NCBI GenBank assembly: GCA_963799455.1
Contig: CAWCXF010000008.1
Coordinates: forward strand, 124,001 to 188,000
Length of the DNA: 64,000 nt
Source of the DNA: CAWCXF01 sp963799455
GTDB lineage: Bacteria; Pseudomonadota; Alphaproteobacteria; Rhodobacterales; Rhodobacteraceae
Direction: 5' to 3'
The position numbers and the translations under genes are program-made. Positions within the stretch are counted from its first letter, which is position 1, and every line of letters begins with the position of its first letter. Of this stretch, positions 42,325-51,213 are shown piece by piece. The notes beneath the pieces were generated by a model that made no database searches, had not been told where the DNA came from, and saw only the letters and a list, made by a program, of their open reading frames with translations.

Positions 42325-42371
42325 CAGGGGTCTGGGGGTGCGACCCCTGCGAGGGGCACGCATGCCCCCAG
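42324..42371. terminator. Palindromic region between livM and the DUF2254 gene
   Basis: Two hairpins lie back to back. GCAGGGGTC / GACCCCTGC (42324-42332 with 42342-42350) starts on the last base of the livM stop codon, and GGGGCA / TGCCCC (42353-42358 with 42363-42368) follows. An outer pairing CTGGGGG / CCCCCAG is also possible. The location between convergent genes fits a two-way terminator, although there is no T-run. The 18 bases at 42334-42351 also occur inside trmFO at 55976. Confidence 0.6.
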
Positions 42372-42375
42372 CTCT

Positions 42376-43641
42376 TCAAGCCGCCACGCGCCGCGCCGTG
42401 CGGGGCATCGAGCGCTTCAGCCGCTCCAGATCCGGGGCTGCGAGCGCGTCCTCGGCGCGCGTCAAGGCGTAGGCCGCCATGTCGCGCGCGGCCGCCGCCA
42501 TCGACGGCCCGCCATGGCGATCGAGCGCATGGAGCGCGTGCTGGAGGTGGATCTGCACCTCGACCACGCCCGCCCCGTCGCGCGCGATCGGCGCGAAGGC
42601 GTCCTCCAGGAGGTCCGACGCCTTCAAGGGCGGCGCATGGAGGTTGGGGCGGCGCGGGATGCGCGCGGCGTCGTCCTCGCGCCAGGCTTCGAGCGCGCGC
42701 AGGATCCGGCCGATCACCTCGATCGCGGTCCCCGCGTCGTTGATCCCCGACGAGAGCGCCTTCGAGGCCACCTCGCCCAGCACCACCATCCCGAAGCGCG
42801 GATCCTGGTCGTAGCGGCGCAGCTCGCTGATCGTCACGCAGTCCACGATGCCCTCGGCCAGTCCCGGGTCGTGGACATCGGTATAGGCGATCGGGTCGCC
42901 CGAGTGGACGAAGCGCCCGATCGGCGTCCAGAGATAGATCTGCGCGCCGTGCTCGCCCGTCAGCTCGTCGAGCGAATCCGCGTCCACGAACTCGACCCAA
43001 CCGGTGCTTCCGGCGCGGATCTCGGCCGCGGCCGGCGGGATCGCCTCGCGCCCGAGGAGCGGACGCCCGCCGAGGCAGGGCTCCTCCAGGCGCCGCTCCA
43101 GCGCCTTCCTCGCCTCCCATTCGAGCCGTCCCCCCATCTGCGCGAGCGAGCCGAGATCCTGGAGATGCGCGATCCAGCGCACGATGGTGACGACGATCAG
43201 TGCGATCACCAGCACCGTCATCGCGAAGAGCACGACAAGGTCGCCCTCGGAGATGAAGGCGGACCAGCGCAGGATGATCGCCACCAGCGCGAACAGCCAC
43301 GCGCCGACGAAGGTGGCCAGCACCGACAGCGTGGTTCGATCGCTGACCAGGAGCCGGTGCGCCCGTGGCGTCCATTGCCCCGAGACCGCCCGGTGCACCG
43401 CGACCATCACCGACAGCGAGAAGATCGTCACCGCCAGCATCGAGGACGCGATGATGTCCAGCAGGTCGTCCACCGCGTCGGGGCCGACGAAGTCCGCCAG
43501 CCCCTTTGGCACGTAGGGCCCCACCATCGACGCGGTCCCCGCCGCCAGCAGGGCGAGGGCGGCGATGGCGACCGTGCGCGCCCAGAGCTTCTCGGTGAGC
43601 TTCTTCAGCTCGCGCCCGAGCCGCGACAGATGTCTCCGCAT
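42376..43641 (-). CDS. DUF2254 family membrane protein
   Basis: A 421-residue protein. Four hydrophobic segments in the first 190 residues (for example TVAIAALALLAAGTASMVGPY and TTLSVLATFVGAWLFALVAII) are followed by a soluble C-terminal domain. The segment LGEVASKALSSGINDAGTAIEVI is the clearest family signature. Function is unknown; the layout resembles an ion channel or envelope regulator. ATG 43641 has GAGGGG upstream. No operon partner. It diverges from the oxidoreductase gene at 43752. Confidence 0.88.
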   Translation of the reverse strand: MRRHLSRLGRELKKLTEKLWARTVAIAALALLAAGTASMVGPYVPKGLADFVGPDAVDDLLDIIASSMLAVTIFSLSVMVAVHRAVSGQWTPRAHRLLVSDRTTLSVLATFVGAWLFALVAIILRWSAFISEGDLVVLFAMTVLVIALIVVTIVRWIAHLQDLGSLAQMGGRLEWEARKALERRLEEPCLGGRPLLGREAIPPAAAEIRAGSTGWVEFVDADSLDELTGEHGAQIYLWTPIGRFVHSGDPIAYTDVHDPGLAEGIVDCVTISELRRYDQDPRFGMVVLGEVASKALSSGINDAGTAIEVIGRILRALEAWREDDAARIPRRPNLHAPPLKASDLLEDAFAPIARDGAGVVEVQIHLQHALHALDRHGGPSMAAAARDMAAYALTRAEDALAAPDLERLKRSMPRTARRVAA

Positions 43642-43751
43642 CGTCCCCTCGCCCTCCGCCACCGACCTGGAATGCCGCTTTTCGACGTGACGACAGGGCA
43701 CGCGCGCATCATGTTGCACCGCAGCGCAGACCACAACCGCGGACGGACCCC

Positions 43752-46160
43752 ATGCGAACCACCACTCGCGTCGCCGTGATCGGCGGCGGCGTCGTCGGAT
43801 GCTCGGTGCTCTACCACCTCACCAAGCTCGGCTGGTCCGACGTGACGCTGCTGGAGCGCTCGGAGCTGACCTCGGGCTCGACCTGGCACGCCGCGGGGGG
43901 CTTCCACACCTTGAACGGCGACACCAACATGTCGGCGCTCCAGGGCTACACCATCCGCCTCTACCGCGAGCTGGAGGCGATCACGGGGATGTTGTGCGGG
44001 CTGCACCATGTTGGCGGCATCACCCTGGCCTCGGACCCCGACCGGCTCGACATGCTGCGCGCCGAGCGCGCCAAGCACAAGCACATGGGCCTCGACACCC
44101 GCATCCTGAGCCCCGAGGAGATCGGGGAGCTGTCGCCCATCACCGCGCTCGACGGCGTCCTGGGCGGGCTCTACGACCCGCTCGACGGCCATCTCGACCC
44201 CTCGGGCACGACCCACGCCTACGCGAAGGCGGCGCGCATGGCGGGCGCCGAGATCGTCACCCACTGCGTGGTGCGCGAGACCAACCCGCGCCCCGACGGC
44301 GGCTGGGACGTGGTGACCGACCAGGGCACGATCCGAGCCGAGCACGTCGTCAACGCGGGCGGCCTCTGGGCGCGCGAGGTCGCGGCGATGGCGGGCGTCT
44401 ACCTGCCGCTGCACCCGATGGAGCACCAGTATCTCGTCACCGAGGACATCCCCGAGATCGTGGCCCTGGGCCGCGAGCATCCCCACGTCATCGACCCGGG
44501 CGGCGAGTCCTACCTGCGCCAGGAGGGCCGCGGCCTGTGCATCGGCTTCTACGAGCAGCCCTGCGAGCCCTGGGCGGTGGACGGCACCCCTTGGGGGTTC
44601 GGCCACGAGCTGCTGCCCGACAAGCTCGACCGCGTGGAGGCCTCGATCGAGTTCGCCTACAAGCGGTTCCCCGTGCTGGAGCGCGCGGGCGTCAAGCGCG
44701 TCATCAACGGCCCCTTCACCTTCGCCCCCGACGGCAACCCGCTCGTCGGCCCCGTGCCGGGGCTGCGGAACTACTGGTCGGCCTGCGGCGTGATGGCGGG
44801 CTTCAGCCAGGGCGGCGGCGTGGGGCTCGCGCTCGCGCAGTGGATGATCGAGGGCGAGGCCGAGCGCAGCGTCATGGCCATGGACGTGGCCCGCTACGGG
44901 CGCTGGATCGGCCCCGGCTACACCCGCCCCAAGGTGGTCGAGAACTACCGCCGCCGCTTCAAGGTCACCTACCCCAACGAGGAGCTTCCGGCCGCGCGCC
45001 CCTTCCGCACCACGCCGATGCACGACGTGTTCGACGCCATGGGCGCCGTCTGGGGCCAGCAATTCGGGCTGGAGGTGCCCAACTACTTCGCGCGAGGCGA
45101 CGAGCCGGCGCGCGAGACGCCCTCCTTCCGCCGCTCGGACGCGCATCATGCGGTCGCCCGAGAGGTCCACGCCGTGCGCGAGGGCGTGGGCATCAACGAG
45201 GTCCACAACTTCTCGAAGTTCGACGTGACGGGGCCGGGCGCGCGCGCCTGGCTCGACCGGGTCATGGCCGGCCGCATCCCACCGCCCGGCCGGCTGTCGC
45301 TGACGCCGATGCTCTCCGAGCAGGGCCGGCTGATCGGCGACTTCACCGTGTCCTGCCTCGGCCCCGAGCGCTTCCGCCTGACCGCCTCCTACGGAAGCCA
45401 GGACTTCCACCATCGCTGGTTCCTCAAGCATCTGAAGGACGGCGTTCACGTGGAGAACGTCTCCGACCGCGTGACCGGCTTCCAGATCGCCGGGCCGCGC
45501 GCGGGCGACCTGCTGGCGCGCTGCACCCGCTCGGACGTGGGCGCGATGCGCTTCATGGACGTGGCGCCGATGAGCGTGGGCATGGCGGACTGCGTGGTGC
45601 AGCGCGTGTCCTACACCGGCGATTTGGGCTACGAGATCTACGCCGACCCCATGGTTCAGCGCGCGCTCTGGGCCGCGCTGTGGGAGGCGGGCCGCGATCT
45701 CGGGCTCACGCCCTTCGGGATGCGCGCGATGATGTCGCTCCGGCTCGACAAGTTCTTCGGCTCCTGGCTGCGCGAGTACTCGCCCGACTACACCGCCGCC
45801 GAGACCGGGCTCGACCGCTTCGTGTCGTTCAAGAAGAACACCCGCTTCGTCGGCCGCGACGCGGCGGAGGCCGAGCGCGCCTCACCGCCCGCGCGGCGCC
45901 TGATGCCCTTCGTGGTGGAGGCGTCGGACGCCGACGTCACCGCCTACGAGCCCATCTTCATCGACGGGGCCGTGGCGGGCTTCTGCACCTCGGGCGGCTA
46001 CTCGCACTTCGCGCGCAAGTCCGTGGCGCTGGGCTTCGTTCCCCGCGAGGAGGCGCGTGAGGGCCGCGAGGTCGAGATCGAGATCCTGGGCGAGATGCGT
46101 CCCGCCCGCATCGTGACGACGCCCCTCTTCGACGCGCAGGGCGAGCGGATGCGCGCCTGA
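43752..46160 (+). CDS. Dimethylglycine/sarcosine dehydrogenase-like FAD oxidoreductase fused to a GcvT domain
   Basis: An 802-residue two-domain enzyme. Residues 7-400 form the DAO-type FAD domain with VIGGGVVGCSVLYHLTKLG and SGSTWHAAGG, where His46 is at the position of the covalent FAD link in dimethylglycine dehydrogenase. Residues about 430-800 are the glycine-cleavage T-protein fold, which binds tetrahydrofolate and takes up the one-carbon unit (NKFDVTGPGARAWLDRVMAG-like start and LGYEIYADP). It should demethylate an N-methyl amine such as dimethylglycine or sarcosine. No signal peptide. The four-subunit sarcosine oxidase genes are absent. Substrate not certain. Confidence 0.88.
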   Translation: MRTTTRVAVIGGGVVGCSVLYHLTKLGWSDVTLLERSELTSGSTWHAAGGFHTLNGDTNMSALQGYTIRLYRELEAITGMLCGLHHVGGITLASDPDRLDMLRAERAKHKHMGLDTRILSPEEIGELSPITALDGVLGGLYDPLDGHLDPSGTTHAYAKAARMAGAEIVTHCVVRETNPRPDGGWDVVTDQGTIRAEHVVNAGGLWAREVAAMAGVYLPLHPMEHQYLVTEDIPEIVALGREHPHVIDPGGESYLRQEGRGLCIGFYEQPCEPWAVDGTPWGFGHELLPDKLDRVEASIEFAYKRFPVLERAGVKRVINGPFTFAPDGNPLVGPVPGLRNYWSACGVMAGFSQGGGVGLALAQWMIEGEAERSVMAMDVARYGRWIGPGYTRPKVVENYRRRFKVTYPNEELPAARPFRTTPMHDVFDAMGAVWGQQFGLEVPNYFARGDEPARETPSFRRSDAHHAVAREVHAVREGVGINEVHNFSKFDVTGPGARAWLDRVMAGRIPPPGRLSLTPMLSEQGRLIGDFTVSCLGPERFRLTASYGSQDFHHRWFLKHLKDGVHVENVSDRVTGFQIAGPRAGDLLARCTRSDVGAMRFMDVAPMSVGMADCVVQRVSYTGDLGYEIYADPMVQRALWAALWEAGRDLGLTPFGMRAMMSLRLDKFFGSWLREYSPDYTAAETGLDRFVSFKKNTRFVGRDAAEAERASPPARRLMPFVVEASDADVTAYEPIFIDGAVAGFCTSGGYSHFARKSVALGFVPREEAREGREVEIEILGEMRPARIVTTPLFDAQGERMRA

Positions 46161-46182
46161 CCGGCAACGGCGGGCGCGACCC

Positions 46183-46800
46183 ATGCGCGGGGCGCAGCGC
46201 CCTGGCAGGAGGCGACCGGCGATCCTGATCCCGGCGGCCGGGGCGTCCTCGCGCATGGCGCCCCGCGACAAGCTCCTGGAGCCCGTGGACGGCGTGCCGC
46301 TGCTGCGCGAGCGGGCGCTGGCGGCGCTCTCGACCGGCGCGCCGGTCGTCGTCACGCTTCCACCTGACAGGCCGGGACGCCGGGAGGCGGTCTCAGACCT
46401 CGCGCTTCGCATCGTCATCGTCCCGCAAGCCTCCGACGGGATGGGAGTCTCGATCGCCGCGGGCGTCTCCGCGCTCGGCGGCGCCGAGGGCGTGATGATC
46501 CTGCCAGCCGACATGCCCGACATCATGCCCGATCACATCGACGCGCTGCTCGACGCCGCCGAGGCCGAGCCCGACGGCATCCATCGCGGCGCCTCCGGCG
46601 GCGTGCCGGGCCATCCGGTCCTCTTCCCGCGCGACCTCCTGGACCGGCTCGCGGCGCTCGGCGGCGACGAGGGCGCACGCGCGATCCTGCGCGATCACGC
46701 GGACCGGGTGCGGCTCCACGACCTGCCGGACCGCGCGGCGCTGACCGATCTCGACACGCCCGAGGCTTGGGAGGCATGGCGCGTCCGGACAGGGCGGTAG
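46183..46800 (+). CDS. MobA-like nucleotidyltransferase
   Basis: A 205-residue GT-A-fold NTP transferase. ILIPAAGASSRM near the N terminus binds the nucleotide, DKLLEPVDGVPLL follows, and the metal-binding ILPADMPDI is near residue 108. GVPGHPVLFPRDLLDRL is typical of the molybdenum-cofactor cytidylyl/guanylyl group (MobA/MocA). It may add a nucleotide to molybdopterin for a Mo-hydroxylase not seen here. It starts 22 bases after the oxidoreductase, so co-transcription is likely. The N-terminal 12 residues are basic and the start is not well supported by a ribosome site. Confidence 0.82.
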   Translation: MRGAQRPGRRRPAILIPAAGASSRMAPRDKLLEPVDGVPLLRERALAALSTGAPVVVTLPPDRPGRREAVSDLALRIVIVPQASDGMGVSIAAGVSALGGAEGVMILPADMPDIMPDHIDALLDAAEAEPDGIHRGASGGVPGHPVLFPRDLLDRLAALGGDEGARAILRDHADRVRLHDLPDRAALTDLDTPEAWEAWRVRTGR

Positions 46801-46962
46801 GCGCCGACGGCCGCTCGCGGCCGGGTCGCTCGTGCGGTGTCCCCCACCACGGTCGCGGTCGCGTCGAAGCACGGGAGCGGCCGCCCTCACGGCCCCGCGG
46901 AGGTCGGCATCGGGGCCGAGGCCGCCCGCTCAGGCCGCCCTCCACGCTCCCATCGCCATGGG

Positions 46963-47046
46963 TGGTGCCCGTGGCCGGACTCGAACCGGCACGCCTCGCG
47001 GCGGGGGATTTTGAGTCCCCTGCGTCTACCATTCCGCCACACGGGC
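46963..47046 (-). tRNA. tRNA-Leu (anticodon CAA)
   Basis: On the minus strand the sequence folds into a complete cloverleaf. The acceptor is GCCCGTG/CACGGGC, the anticodon stem GGGGA/TCCCC has loop CTCAAAA (anticodon CAA), the long variable arm is usual for leucine tRNAs, and the T arm GCCGG-TTCGAGT-CCGGC is perfect. The CCA end is encoded at 46963-46965. It reads UUG codons, rare in this GC-rich genome. Confidence 0.96.
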
Positions 47047-47085
47047 TCGACCCCGAACTACCGCCACGCGCTCCGGCCGTCCAGC

Positions 47086-47107
47086 GTAGGGTGGGTCTCG
47101 TCCCACC
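47086..47107. terminator. GGTGGG/CCCACC hairpin downstream of the third TRAP operon
   Basis: GTAGGGTGGGTCTCGTCCCACC forms a 6-base stem with a 6-base loop, 12 bases beyond the dctM stop codon and before tRNA-Leu on the same strand. It resembles the hairpin at 7628-7644 and may be a dispersed repeat acting as a transcript end. No T-run follows. Confidence 0.45.
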
Positions 47108-47118
47108 ACCCTTCGCGA

Positions 47119-48471
47119 TCAGCTCACGAACCCCACGAGCCACAGCGTGAGGCCGGGGAAGGCGACCAGGATCGCCACGCGGATCATGTCCGACACCACG
47201 AAGGGCGCGACGCCGGCGTAGGTCCGGTCCATCGGGATGTCGCGCGCGACCTGGTTGATGATGAAGAGGTTCATGCCCACGGGCGGCGTGATGAGCCCGA
47301 CCTCGACCACGATCAGGGCGAGCACGCCGAACCAGATCGCGGTCTCCTCCGGAGTCAGGCCGAAGTCGAGCACCTGGATGATCGGGAAGAAGATCGGCAC
47401 CGTCAGCAGGATCATCGACAGCGAGTCCATCACGCATCCGAAGACGAGGTAGGCCAGGAGCATCAGCGTCAGCACGGTGAGCGGCGCGAAGCCCTGGAGC
47501 TGCACCCAGTCCGCGAGGATCGTCGGCGCCCGGGTCAGCGCGAGGAACCCCTTGAGCACCTCGGCGCCGAGCAGGATGAAGAAGATCAGCCCCGTGGCCT
47601 TGGCGGTCTCGAGCACCGAGGCGAGGAAGCCGCGCCGGGTCAGCGAGCGCGTGGCCACCCCGTGGAGGCCGGTGGCCACGGCGCCGAAGGCCGCCGCCTC
47701 GGTCGGCGTGAAGAGCGCCTGCGCGCCGGGCCGCGCCCAGTTCCAGTCGCCGACGATGCCGCCGATGACGAGCGCAAAGATGACGATCACGGGCCAGGTG
47801 CGCGCCAGCGTCGAGAGGCGCCCCCGCATCGGCACCCGCGGCGCGACCGAGGCGGCGCCCGGGCGGACGCGCACGTAGACCGCCACCGTGAGCGCGTAGC
47901 CCAGCGCGGCGAGCAGCCCCGGCACCAGCGCCGCCATGAACATCTTGACGATGTTCTGCTGCGCCAGGATCGCGTAGATCACCAGGATCACCGACGGCGG
48001 GATCAGGATCCCCAGAGTGCCGCCGGCCGCCAGCACGCCGGTGGAGAGCGCGTCGGAGTAGCCGCGCGCGCGCATCTCCGGCAGCGCCACCTGCCCCATG
48101 GTGGACGCGGTGGCGAGCGAGGAGCCGCAGACGGCCCCGAACCCCGCGCAGGCCCCCACGGACGCCATGGCGATGCCGCCCCTGTGGTGCCCGAGCCAGT
48201 CCGATGCGGCGCGGAAGAGCGCCGCGCTCATGCCCGTGCGCGTGGCGAACTGGCCCATGAGGAGGAACAGCGGCACGATCGACAGGCCCTGGTTCGAGAA
48301 GGTCTCGTAGGTCAGCGTCTTGAGCTGGCTCGACATCATCGCCGGCGTGCCGAGGACGAACCACGAGCCGAAGAAGCCCGTCAGCCCCATCGCCACCGCG
48401 ATCGGCACCCGCGCGAAGATCGCCGCGAGCATCAGGGCGAAGGCGGTCAGCGCCAGCGTCAGGCCGCTCAC
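47119..48471 (-). CDS. dctM: TRAP transporter large permease (DctM family), third system
   Basis: A 450-residue membrane protein with CAGFGAVCGSSLATASTMGQ, GGTLGILIPPSVILVIYAI and GLITPPVGMNLFII. The GTG start at 48471 overlaps the dctQ stop by four bases. The frame is open upstream, but the overlap and the hydrophobic start (LTLALTAFALMLAAI) fix the beginning. It forms the channel of the third TRAP transporter in the window, which has no catabolic gene beside it. Substrate unknown. Confidence 0.93.
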   Translation of the reverse strand: MSGLTLALTAFALMLAAIFARVPIAVAMGLTGFFGSWFVLGTPAMMSSQLKTLTYETFSNQGLSIVPLFLLMGQFATRTGMSAALFRAASDWLGHHRGGIAMASVGACAGFGAVCGSSLATASTMGQVALPEMRARGYSDALSTGVLAAGGTLGILIPPSVILVIYAILAQQNIVKMFMAALVPGLLAALGYALTVAVYVRVRPGAASVAPRVPMRGRLSTLARTWPVIVIFALVIGGIVGDWNWARPGAQALFTPTEAAAFGAVATGLHGVATRSLTRRGFLASVLETAKATGLIFFILLGAEVLKGFLALTRAPTILADWVQLQGFAPLTVLTLMLLAYLVFGCVMDSLSMILLTVPIFFPIIQVLDFGLTPEETAIWFGVLALIVVEVGLITPPVGMNLFIINQVARDIPMDRTYAGVAPFVVSDMIRVAILVAFPGLTLWLVGFVS

Positions 48472-49070
48472 GCCACGCCCTCGCTCGGCTCGAGCGCCTC
48501 GCGCCCGTCGAGCGTCCAGTTGAGGGCGCGCCAGACGGTGTAGAGCGCCGTCACGGCGAAGAGCGCGGCCAGCGCCACGGCGGCGCCATAGGGGATCCAG
48601 GTCGGGATCTCGAGCTCGTAGGTGCTCTCGGCGAAGAACGGCCTCGGGCCCATCCCGAGCGCGGCCCTGAGCGCGTCCGAGCCGTGGGGCAGCTTCTCGC
48701 CGAAGCCCTGCCAGAGCTGGACGAGGATCACGAGCGCGGCCAGCGCCACCAGCGCGTCGGCGACGAGGCCCAGCGCCGCCTTGGCGCGCGCGGGCAGCCT
48801 GTCGGCCACGAGGTCCACCGAGACGTGGCCGCGCTGGAGCTGGCACCAGGGCAGGAAGGCGAACACGGCGAGCGCCACGCCGTGAGCCACCAGCTCGTAG
48901 TCGCCGGGGATCGGGCCGAGGCCCAGCCCCGTGAGGCGCCGGCCGACGATCGAGGCCACCGTCATCAGCGCCAGGCCGGTGATGAGGACGCCGCCCGCGT
49001 AGGCCGCGAGGCGGGCCACGGCCTCGACCGCCCGGCCCGTCCTCCGCTCGGCCCTGGGCGCTATCGCCAC
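48468..49070 (-). CDS. dctQ: TRAP transporter small permease (DctQ family), third system
   Basis: A 200-residue protein with four membrane segments and the DctQ pattern CQLQRGHVSVDLVADRLP. A longer than usual loop between helices 3 and 4 holds MGPRPFFAESTYELEIPTW. GTG 49070 is the start. A strong hairpin lies between it and dctP upstream. Its stop overlaps dctM, so the two permease subunits are made together. Confidence 0.88.
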   Translation of the reverse strand: MAIAPRAERRTGRAVEAVARLAAYAGGVLITGLALMTVASIVGRRLTGLGLGPIPGDYELVAHGVALAVFAFLPWCQLQRGHVSVDLVADRLPARAKAALGLVADALVALAALVILVQLWQGFGEKLPHGSDALRAALGMGPRPFFAESTYELEIPTWIPYGAAVALAALFAVTALYTVWRALNWTLDGREALEPSEGVA

Positions 49071-49104
49071 GGGGCGCGGCGGGGGCCCCGCCCCCGCGCC
49101 CTCG

Positions 49105-49126
49105 CCGGGGGCACTCGTGCCCCCGG
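49105..49126 (-). terminator. Intercistronic hairpin between dctP and dctQ (third TRAP system)
   Basis: A perfect 9-base stem CCGGGGGCA / TGCCCCCGG with a 4-base loop (CTCG on the plus strand) lies 8 bases after the dctP stop. The design is the same as the livJ-livG hairpin at 37981: GC-only arms of 9-10 bases and a CTCG loop. It probably stabilises the receptor message and reduces read-through to the permease genes. Confidence 0.7.
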
Positions 49127-49134
49127 ACCCCCGA

Positions 49135-50172
49135 TCACCTCGATTGCTCGGCGACCATCGCCTTGGCGTCGTCCACCATCGCTTGGCCGTCGAGGCCCTT
49201 GGAGGTGGCCTCCTCGATCCAGGCCCGGGTCTGGGCCTCGCCGATCTCGCGCAGCTCGGCCGTGGCCTCGTCCGGCAGCGTCGTGACGGTGTTGTCGGTC
49301 GCGGCGACGATCTCCTCGGCGTCGGTCTCGCCCTGGTCCATGGCGCGGCCCGCCCAGGCGCTCGCCTCGAGGCCGCAGTTGGCGTCGATCACGGCGCGGA
49401 GATCCTCGGGCAGGCCCTCGACCTTGGCCTTGTTGAGGCCGAAGATGAAGAACGTGTTGTAGACCGAGCGGTCGCCGCCGATCTTGGTGTGGCTGTCGGT
49501 CAGCTCCTCGACCTTGAGCGAGGGCACCACCTCCATCGGGATCACGCCCCCGTCCACCACGCCCCGCGACAGCGCCTCGGGGAAGGCGGGCACCGGCATG
49601 CCGACGGGCTGCGCGCCCAGCGACTCCAGCAGCGCGTTGGCCTGCCGCGACGGGCCGCGCAGCTTCAACCCCTTGAAGTCGTCGAGCGACTGGAGCGGCG
49701 CGCCCTTGGTGTGCACCACGCCCTGGCCGTGGACGTTGACGGCGCAGAGCCTGATGTCGCCCATCCGCTCCATCAGGTATTTCTCGGCGAACTGCCACGC
49801 CGCGCGCGAGGAGTCCTCGGCGCTCATCGAGGTCATGAAGGGCAGCTCGAACACCTCGGCCTCGGGGAAGCGGCCCGGCGTGTAGGAGGGCGGCACCCAG
49901 CCGCCGTCGATCACCCCGTCGCGGATCTGGTCGTAGAGCGCGGGCGGCGCGCCCCCGAGCTGCATCGCGGGGAAGACCTGGACGTCGATCCGCCCGTCGC
50001 TCTCGGCCTCCACCTTCTCGGCCCAGGGCTCGATGAAGTACTTCGGGATCGAGGCCTGCGGCGACAGGAAGTGCTGGACGCGCAGCGTCGCCTCCTGGGC
50101 GCCCGCGGCCCCGGCCGTCAGGCCCAGCGCCACGGCCCCGCCGATCGCCGCCCGCTTGAACGTGATGGTCAT
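49135..50172 (-). CDS. dctP: TRAP transporter solute-binding protein (DctP family), third system
   Basis: A 345-residue receptor. The signal peptide MTITFKRAAIGGAVALGLTA is cleaved near GAAGAQE. The mature protein begins ATLRVQHFLSPQASIPKYFI, typical of a subgroup with ligands such as carboxylates and small aromatic acids. The family arginine region is in DFKGLKLRGPSRQANALLES. The frame runs far upstream, but ATG 50172 has GGGAGGA and the signal peptide. First gene of the operon. Confidence 0.93.
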   Translation of the reverse strand: MTITFKRAAIGGAVALGLTAGAAGAQEATLRVQHFLSPQASIPKYFIEPWAEKVEAESDGRIDVQVFPAMQLGGAPPALYDQIRDGVIDGGWVPPSYTPGRFPEAEVFELPFMTSMSAEDSSRAAWQFAEKYLMERMGDIRLCAVNVHGQGVVHTKGAPLQSLDDFKGLKLRGPSRQANALLESLGAQPVGMPVPAFPEALSRGVVDGGVIPMEVVPSLKVEELTDSHTKIGGDRSVYNTFFIFGLNKAKVEGLPEDLRAVIDANCGLEASAWAGRAMDQGETDAEEIVAATDNTVTTLPDEATAELREIGEAQTRAWIEEATSKGLDGQAMVDDAKAMVAEQSR

Positions 50173-50267
50173 GTCGTCCTCCCTGAGGGGCGCCCGCGCG
50201 GCCCCTCCCTTGCGTCGGCGGCGATCATGGCGCCTCGCGCGCTCGATGCAAGGGAGCGTCGCCGCGC

Positions 50268-51149
50268 TCACAGCGTCTGCGCGCCGAAGGTGTCGCAGGC
50301 CTCGATCCGGCCCCGATCGTAGCCCGCGGAGAACCAGCGCGCCCGCTGCGCGGAGGAGCCGTGGGTGAAGCTGTCGGGCCGCACCACGCGGCCCGCCTCG
50401 CGCTGGAGCGTGTCGTCGCCGATCCGCTCGGCGGCGTTGAGCGCCTCGTCCAGATCGCCGCGCTCCAGGGCGCCGTAACGGTCGCCGACCGCGCGCGACC
50501 AGATCCCCGCCAGGCAGTCGGCCATCAGCTCGACGCGCACCTGGAGCGCGTTGGCCTCGGCTTGGCCCGAGGCGCGCTGCACATCGTTCACTTGGCTCAG
50601 GATGCCGAGCTCGTTCTGGATGTGGTGGCCGACCTCGTGCGCGATCACGTAGGCCGCGGCGAAGTCGCCGCCCGCGCCGAGCTGCCGCTCGAGCGTCACG
50701 AAGAAGTCGGTGTCGAGATAGATGCGGCCGTCGGCCGGGCAGTAGAACGGCCCCGTCGCCGCCTCCCCGTAGCCGCAGGCGGTGTCGGTGGCGCCCGCGT
50801 AGAGCACGAGCTGCGGCGGCTCGTAGGGCTGGCCGGTCTGGGCGGGCAACTCCTCGCCCCACACATCCTCGGTGAAGGCGAGCACGGTCGAGGCGAACTC
50901 GCCGCGCTCCTCGTCGACGGCCGTCATCTCGTCGCCGTAGCCGGGCCCGGTGACGCTCGTCGCCCCCCCGCCGAGGAACGGCGTCAGGTCCACGCCGAGG
51001 AACCAGCCGACCACGACGACGGCCACGACGCCCAAGCCCCCGACCCCGCCGACCGCCATCCGGCCGCCGCCGCCGCCGCGCCCCGAGCCCCGCCCCGAGC
51101 CCCGCCGGTCGATCACGTTGCGCGAGAGCCGTCCGCCGCGCCATCTCAT
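50268..51149 (-). CDS. Neutral zinc metallopeptidase (YpfJ family)
   Basis: A 293-residue protein of the putative neutral zinc metallopeptidase family (Zn_peptidase). A basic, glycine-rich N terminus leads to one membrane segment (about residues 34-52). The zinc site is HEVGHH (His171, Glu172, His175), with a further conserved acidic region ELMADCLAGIWS. The C-terminal FTHGSSAQRARWFSAGYDRG is typical. It is likely anchored in the inner membrane with the catalytic part outside. Two cysteines (CGYG and FYCPADG) may form a disulfide. ATG 51149 is chosen from the start pattern MRWRGGRLS. Confidence 0.9.
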   Translation of the reverse strand: MRWRGGRLSRNVIDRRGSGRGSGRGGGGGRMAVGGVGGLGVVAVVVVGWFLGVDLTPFLGGGATSVTGPGYGDEMTAVDEERGEFASTVLAFTEDVWGEELPAQTGQPYEPPQLVLYAGATDTACGYGEAATGPFYCPADGRIYLDTDFFVTLERQLGAGGDFAAAYVIAHEVGHHIQNELGILSQVNDVQRASGQAEANALQVRVELMADCLAGIWSRAVGDRYGALERGDLDEALNAAERIGDDTLQREAGRVVRPDSFTHGSSAQRARWFSAGYDRGRIEACDTFGAQTL

Positions 51150-51213
51150 GCCATCCGCCCCCGCTTGACCACCGCGCCACCCGTGATGCATGGGTCCGCC
51201 GCGGGGGGCAACC

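Noticed and set aside
47119..50172. A biosynthetic or catabolic partner for the third TRAP system
   Set aside because: Adjacent genes (tRNA-Leu, zinc peptidase) are not plausible partners and no enzyme is in the operon, so no substrate is proposed.
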